Of a stretch of DNA of 8,474 nt, positions 6,901 to 8,474 are shown in pieces; the stretch's first letter is position 1; every line of letters begins with the position of its first letter. Source of the stretch: Verrucomicrobiia bacterium. Lineage in GTDB: Bacteria; Verrucomicrobiota; Verrucomicrobiia; Opitutales; Opitutaceae. Below the pieces are notes generated by a model. That model worked only from the letters and a program-made list of their open reading frames with translations, was not told the DNA's origin and searched no databases. The translations under genes and the position numbers were made by a program. Location: assembly GCA_030424825.1 (NCBI GenBank), contig JAUHWE010000160.1:1-8474 (forward strand), in the 5' to 3' direction.

Positions 6901-8474
6901 ACGCGATGAGGCTGGAGGAACTGGATCGTTACCTCGGCGAATACGGAACCGGTATCCGATGTTTCAATATTCAGGTCTACACGTGCGGGTATCGGGGGTT
7001 CGCGCTCTACGATGAAGCGCTGGGCATCGTAGATATGCCCGTTCATTATGAAAATCGCTCCGTAGTCGCCATCCTCTAACGGTCCGATCTCGTAAAGTAG
7101 ATCCTGCTGAGGCGGTGGCGAAACCGGTAGCGCATTCACTTCCAGAATAGGCTCAGCCTTGGCGATGCAGTAGATGCGGTTGTCGACACGGCGAATTTCT
7201 TGCTCGACGACCATCCAGCGTTCTTCGAAATCGATGTGCACTTTGGTGACAACTCGATTGGGATGAGAGACATCAACATGGATTTCCGCTTCAGCCGGAA
7301 TCGGTTCAGATTCGTCTTCAATAGCGACTTTGAAACTACCGATTCGCTGTCGATCAACGCAATTGTCCAATCGATCACAGACCGCGTCCTCCCAGAGTAT
7401 GACATTGTAGATCCCGTTGTGGGAATCCGACCAACCTTCGTTGGGAGCGTCTATTTCGTAGATCGCGGTCACAATTCGAGCGTGAGCGGAAATCGATTTT
7501 ATTCCAACGAATCGCGCTCTCTGGGCGTACCACAAATGTGCATTCGATTGAGATATATCGGAGAATACCCGGGGGCCGAATACAACGACGTCGCTGTCCC
7601 CAATCGTTGATACATCAACGCCGGAACGATCCTTATAGGTAACGGTGAGCGGGTGGGGTTCTGAGACCGGCTTTTTGATATCCCGTACTTTGAGCTCTGC
7701 CTCCGGGGCATCTAAGTCGATTGGAGGAAATGGGTGAACGATGAAATCGTCAGTGCACTCTTCGATTCCGTTTACATTGAATACGAATGTATATTCTCCT
7801 GGCGGCAAAATGCCGAAGTCGTAAGCATGTCTGAATACCGGAAGGAGCTCAGGACGGTCGGCGATGGGATCTAATTCTAGATCTAGACTGGACTCGATCG
7901 ACAGATTCCCCTGGGCGAGTGGGATGGGAATCGGTTCGATTTCAGCATCGTCCACGGGAAATTTAATAGCCTTGGCATTTGCCGTGATGACCTTGCCTTC
8001 CCTGGAAACGGAGCCCCAGTCGATTTCAACATGACGCCGGTTGAAGTAGGTATAAACGATGGCTCTATGAGAAACCGGATGAAACGGGCCGGAGGAATCC
8101 GCTGTGTCTATGATAGCATTAGAATCAATGAGGGTCCGATAAGGCTTCACAGCGCACCGGACAGCGATAGGCTGTATCGGATCTCCAGGATTAAGCCGAA
8201 TCGCGCAAAGGAAAGTTCCAAGAAACTGTCCTGGTAGAAATCGACCGGACTCAGTAGCGACCTCGCCCCGCGCCAGTCGGACGGGATAGATTCCATTGTC
8301 AGCTTGTGTCCAACGAGCATTGTCGCCATCCGGAGGGTATAGCCGATAGGTAGCCACAAGCACTTTTTGTGGAAGCGGGAGCCTGTCGGGCGTCTTGTTC
8401 AAAGCCAGGGCATCGTTAGTGGGGATAGGTAGAACACGGTACTGCCATTGCAGGTCCACAAACGTCCCTTTTTG
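3996..8474 (-). CDS. Giant modular beta-sandwich repeat protein, probably secreted or surface-exposed, 5'-truncated by window edge
   Basis: On the minus strand the frame is open from the window edge to the TAG at 3998-3996. The GTG at 8459-8457 (residue 1 in the numbering used here) is preceded by five in-frame sense codons and falls inside a repeat module, so it is not a credible start. No signal peptide or membrane segment is visible in this part; one would be expected upstream. The 1,487 residues after that GTG are nearly all repeats, in the order B0, A0, B1, A1-A7, B2, A8, then a C-terminal domain. The protein is rich in D, E, P and V, poor in lysine runs and low in cysteine (about ten), as expected for an extracellular protein. 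No catalytic motif was recognised. There is no LPxTG, no PEP-CTERM-like Pro-Glu-Pro/helix/Arg-rich tail and no C-terminal membrane anchor; it ends RLRLDREDN. Possible roles are adhesin, stalk for an N-terminal enzyme, or polysaccharide-binding scaffold. All of these are inference, and the exact function is unknown. Confidence 0.88.
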   Translation of the reverse strand, partial: QKGTFVDLQWQYRVLPIPTNDALALNKTPDRLPLPQKVLVATYRLYPPDGDNARWTQADNGIYPVRLARGEVATESGRFLPGQFLGTFLCAIRLNPGDPIQPIAVRCAVKPYRTLIDSNAIIDTADSSGPFHPVSHRAIVYTYFNRRHVEIDWGSVSREGKVITANAKAIKFPVDDAEIEPIPIPLAQGNLSIESSLDLELDPIADRPELLPVFRHAYDFGILPPGEYTFVFNVNGIEECTDDFIVHPFPPIDLDAPEAELKVRDIKKPVSEPHPLTVTYKDRSGVDVSTIGDSDVVVFGPRVFSDISQSNAHLWYAQRARFVGIKSISAHARIVTAIYEIDAPNEGWSDSHNGIYNVILWEDAVCDRLDNCVDRQRIGSFKVAIEDESEPIPAEAEIHVDVSHPNRVVTKVHIDFEERWMVVEQEIRRVDNRIYCIAKAEPILEVNALPVSPPPQQDLLYEIGPLEDGDYGAIFIMNGHIYDAQRFIVEREPPIPARVDLNIETSDTGSVFAEVTIQFLQPHRVEQGEVEINGHRVIFPAKAEPLPIPLVADPDNLPLPEPIHLRYEVTDVAPGAYLGAFIMNGFPYAVEDFKIDPASPPIPADVLLRVDAGDNDNTILYAKIAFESPHAITSRHLHRRENRVVMEVKATPIATLAETEDQSFAPIPLPQVVWLRFNLGTLDPDEYKASFVMNGWPYARIEWIEPDDRLKSEVSIDVAELDTGEWQAKVKILFENPWAEITDPGEAVFDGHIIRMNAIAEVPEVVPAVIKDPEPIELVYNLGELEPGGYWLKYFINEYFEKQHDFFVRPEGPVPAKVDLNIDTSEQPVTATATIQFRDHFAIIDQNTRRFGNLFLLDATAEGPLPLLAPVPPPPTEVDYELGELPEGTYFAAFRMNGFFYDFTRFKIDEEGKFEVDVDLKVDVGDEVKVTAVVDIDDPFVIVTDPGEPIIEGRTVKIFATAERVTFIAPPSGDPMTLEYNLGPMDPGLYRITYYINEKAEASARFNVPRPPKPPLARVSHIKFSEEDASWFANVGVILLPGQEVTDWGDVRHDGNSFHVDITVEWVDFAPSPDPLPKPDATLLPEGIEIDPSGDARIGIAPIRIVTHDYSLGPLDPGEYKFVVHSRGLVVARKGFEVGSSAPMVEFRTENILEEIGSHEFNISYSDPDGLDHESIMAAEIWVVGGLGRRVKAELVDYASTDDFPSTQGFGQYIVEGPGGSWNRRDNGVYCAVVDPEAIRDLNGNHIERKRLGCFKVRIAPEPPQSDVNVSVGVNDLGEWEATVEIISEPGEQVVVDSWGPIIHHGHSIVALANVHIDAHGGPVEPLSNSYNLGTLQPGYYVFVFKTNLGHCGIATFVVPGIEGDAIDNWIDRIGGASKDDGDGLDTVGEYYFATDPNRQDVAFVRPEIVISDDGEAHLGLRFRRILGGEGIAQIIEGTGLAGNWDDVGDKIEIVEQTISDDGTEEILLCLQESIRVSAYNFIRLRLDREDN
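3999..4388 (-). other. C-terminal domain of the repeat protein, Verrucomicrobiota-like tail with a degenerate calcium-type loop
   Basis: Residues 1358-1487. An amphipathic stretch, AIDNWIDRIGG (1361-1371), leads into K-D-D-G-D-G-L-D-T-V-G-E (1374-1385), which has the spacing of an EF-hand or thrombospondin-3-like loop (acidic at positions 3, 5 and 12, glycine at 6) but lysine at position 1. EYYFATDP (1385-1392) follows. The rest is a beta-rich piece: LGLRFRR (1414-1420), GEGIAQIIEGTGLAGNW (1424-1440), DDGTEEILLC (1456-1465) and NFIRLRL (1476-1482). I recall this layout at the C-terminus of many large secreted Verrucomicrobiota proteins, where it may serve in surface retention or secretion. 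The function is not established from the sequence, and the taxonomic reading rests on recall. Confidence 0.65.
4389..4682 (-). repeat. Type A module, copy A8 (last)
   Basis: Residues 1260-1357. The opening is V-N-V-S-V-G-V-N-D (1263-1271), followed by GEWEATVEI (1273-1281), whose G-E-W closely resembles GEWQAKVKI of A4 (719-727). VDSWGPIIHHGHSI (1291-1304) shows the W-G subtype, and YNLGTLQPGYY (1326-1336) is the signature. F-K-T-N-L replaces F-x-M-N-G. It is followed directly by the C-terminal domain. Confidence 0.75.
4683..5051 (-). repeat. Type B module, copy B2
   Basis: Residues 1137-1259. HEFNISYSDPDGLDHESI (1154-1171) aligns with LTVTYKDRSGVDVSTI of B1. It continues with IWVVGG (1176-1181), GQYIVEGPGGSW (1206-1217), DNGVY (1221-1225), IRDLNGNHIE (1234-1243) and LGCFKVRI (1247-1254). 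The DLNGN loop keeps the form that B1 has replaced with CDRLDNC. C1226 and C1249 sit in the two neighbouring conserved strands and could form a disulfide; this is inference from their positions only. Confidence 0.75.
5052..5429 (-). repeat. Type A module, copy A7 (enlarged loop)
   Basis: Residues 1011-1136. VTDWGDVRHDG (1040-1050) places it with A0 and A8 in the W-G subtype. YSLGPLDPGEY (1105-1115) is the signature, followed by F-V-V-H-S-R-G instead of F-x-M-N-G. The loop between the central strand and the signature is much longer than in A1-A6 and is proline- and aspartate-rich (PSPDPLPKP at 1066-1074, then to about 1099). It ends the tandem array before B2. Confidence 0.75.
5430..7301 (-). 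repeat. Six tandem type A modules (A1-A6) arranged as three two-domain super-repeats
   Basis: Six consecutive copies of 99-107 residues: A1 387-489 (nt 6993-7301), A2 490-596 (6672-6992), A3 597-703 (6351-6671), A4 704-808 (6036-6350), A5 809-907 (5739-6035) and A6 908-1010 (5430-5738). Each starts after a [IV]PA-type or equivalent linker with an alternating strand such as VDLNIETS. Each ends with the signature, e.g. YEIGPLEDGDY (A1), FNLGTLDPDEY (A3), YNLGELEPGGY (A4), YNLGPMDPGLY (A6). Odd copies share an R-R-x-x-N strand (A1 RRVDNR, A3 RRENR, A5 RRFGN). Even copies share G-E-x(3,4)-[NDE]-G-[HR] (A2 GEVEINGH, A4 GEAVFDGH, A6 GEPIIEGR). After the signature, A1, A2, A3 and A5 have F-x-M-N-G, while A4 and A6 have [FY]-I-N-E. 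The DNA is well diverged between copies, so the duplications are not recent. Confidence 0.85.
7302..7718 (-). repeat. Type B module, copy B1 (complete)
   Basis: Residues about 248-386. It opens with A-P-E-A-E-L-K-V-R-D (251-260), then LTVTYKDRSGVDVSTIGDSD (271-290), VVVFGP (291-296), IVTAIYEIDAP (329-339), W343, HNGIY (347-351) and IGSFKVAI (373-380). This is the most complete B copy and defines the module. The loop between the DNG strand and the last strand holds CDRLDNC (361-367), where related repeats usually have an N- or D-rich D-x-x-G-N segment. A local disulfide between C361 and C367 is possible but unproven. Confidence 0.75.
7719..8162 (-). repeat. Type A module, copy A0
   Basis: Residues about 100-247. 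The strand with VEIDWGSVSREGKVITANAK (144-163) aligns with the central strands of the other A copies and belongs to the W-G subtype shared with A7 and A8. A proline-rich loop (EPIPIPL, 175-181) and an unusually long linker precede the signature YDFGILPPGEY (213-223) and F-N-V-N-G (227-231). This copy is longer than A1-A6 because of that insert (about residues 182-210). It directly follows B0, as A1 follows B1 and A8 follows B2. Confidence 0.7.
8190..8474 (-). repeat. Type B module, copy B0 (cut by window edge)
   Basis: Residues 1-90 plus the upstream edge codons. The module ends with VATYRLYPPDGDNARWTQADNG (residues 35-56, quoted in part: ATYRLYPP then W50, DNG 54-56, Y58), followed by LGTFLCAI (80-87). 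It aligns with B1 and B2 through the shared pattern A-x-Y-x-[IVL]...P...W-x(4)-[DH]NG-x-Y and, after about 20 residues, [LI]-G-x-F-x-V-x-I. The first half of the module, which in B1 carries VTYKDRSGVDVSTI, lies outside the window. By recall this resembles an Ig-like repeat common in large secreted proteins of Verrucomicrobiota and Planctomycetes. That resemblance was not tested here. Confidence 0.7.

Noticed and set aside
5430..7301. Recent DNA tandem repeat or slippage array
   Set aside because: Periodicity of about 300 bases exists, but only short DNA identities are shared between copies (for example around the MNG codons). The copies are old protein-level duplications, not a hypervariable satellite or CRISPR-like array.
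7200..7610. 136-codon open frame on the + strand opposite modules B1/A1
   Set aside because: Antisense shadow of the repeat gene; no recognisable domain or independent coding evidence.
8457..8459. GTG as start of the repeat protein
   Set aside because: In-frame sense codons continue to the window edge, there is no signal peptide after the GTG, and it falls within module B0, whose first half is missing.

Overview
The window holds two large, convergent, incomplete genes and almost nothing else. Both stop codons lie inside the window, 17 bases apart. Both reading frames stay open to the window edges, so the 5' end of each gene is outside.

Positions 1-3978 (+) encode a long-form Lhr superfamily 2 helicase, cut just before motif Ib. 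Helicase motifs II, III, IV, V and VI are intact. They are followed by the winged-helix/beta-barrel part of the Lhr core, the DEAD/H-associated region and the whole long C-terminal extension. This is a housekeeping-type DNA repair or nucleic-acid remodelling enzyme.

Positions 3996-8474 (-) encode the last ~1,490 residues of a very large, acidic, probably secreted or cell-surface protein made almost entirely of beta-sandwich-like repeats. Two module types are visible by eye. Type A (about 100 aa, nine copies) ends in a signature like Y-x-L-G-x-L-x-P-G-x-Y followed by F-x-M-N-G. Type B (about 125-135 aa, three copies, the first cut by the window edge) carries W-x(4)-DNG-x-Y and a following L-G-x-F-x-V-x-I. 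The order is B0-A0-B1-A1-A2-A3-A4-A5-A6-A7-B2-A8-C-terminal domain. A1 to A6 look like three copies of a two-domain super-repeat. No catalytic domain is visible in this part.

Organism: the C-terminal ~130 residues of the repeat protein (a D-x-D-G-D-G-L-type loop, then EYxxxxDP, LGLRFRR, a GxGxxxxIEG-like strand, a DDGTE strand and a final FIRLRL) match from memory a C-terminal region common in large secreted proteins of Verrucomicrobiota, especially Opitutales/Puniceicoccales relatives. A long-form Lhr fits a bacterium of that kind. This assignment is recall-based and moderate in confidence.

The two genes show no functional link. Their convergent layout with almost no spacer suggests chance neighbours. 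No RNA genes, mobile elements, CRISPR arrays or recognisable promoters were seen, and there is no gene-free stretch over 300 bases. The most interesting part is the layered duplication history of the repeat protein. I found no evidence for a new multi-gene system here.
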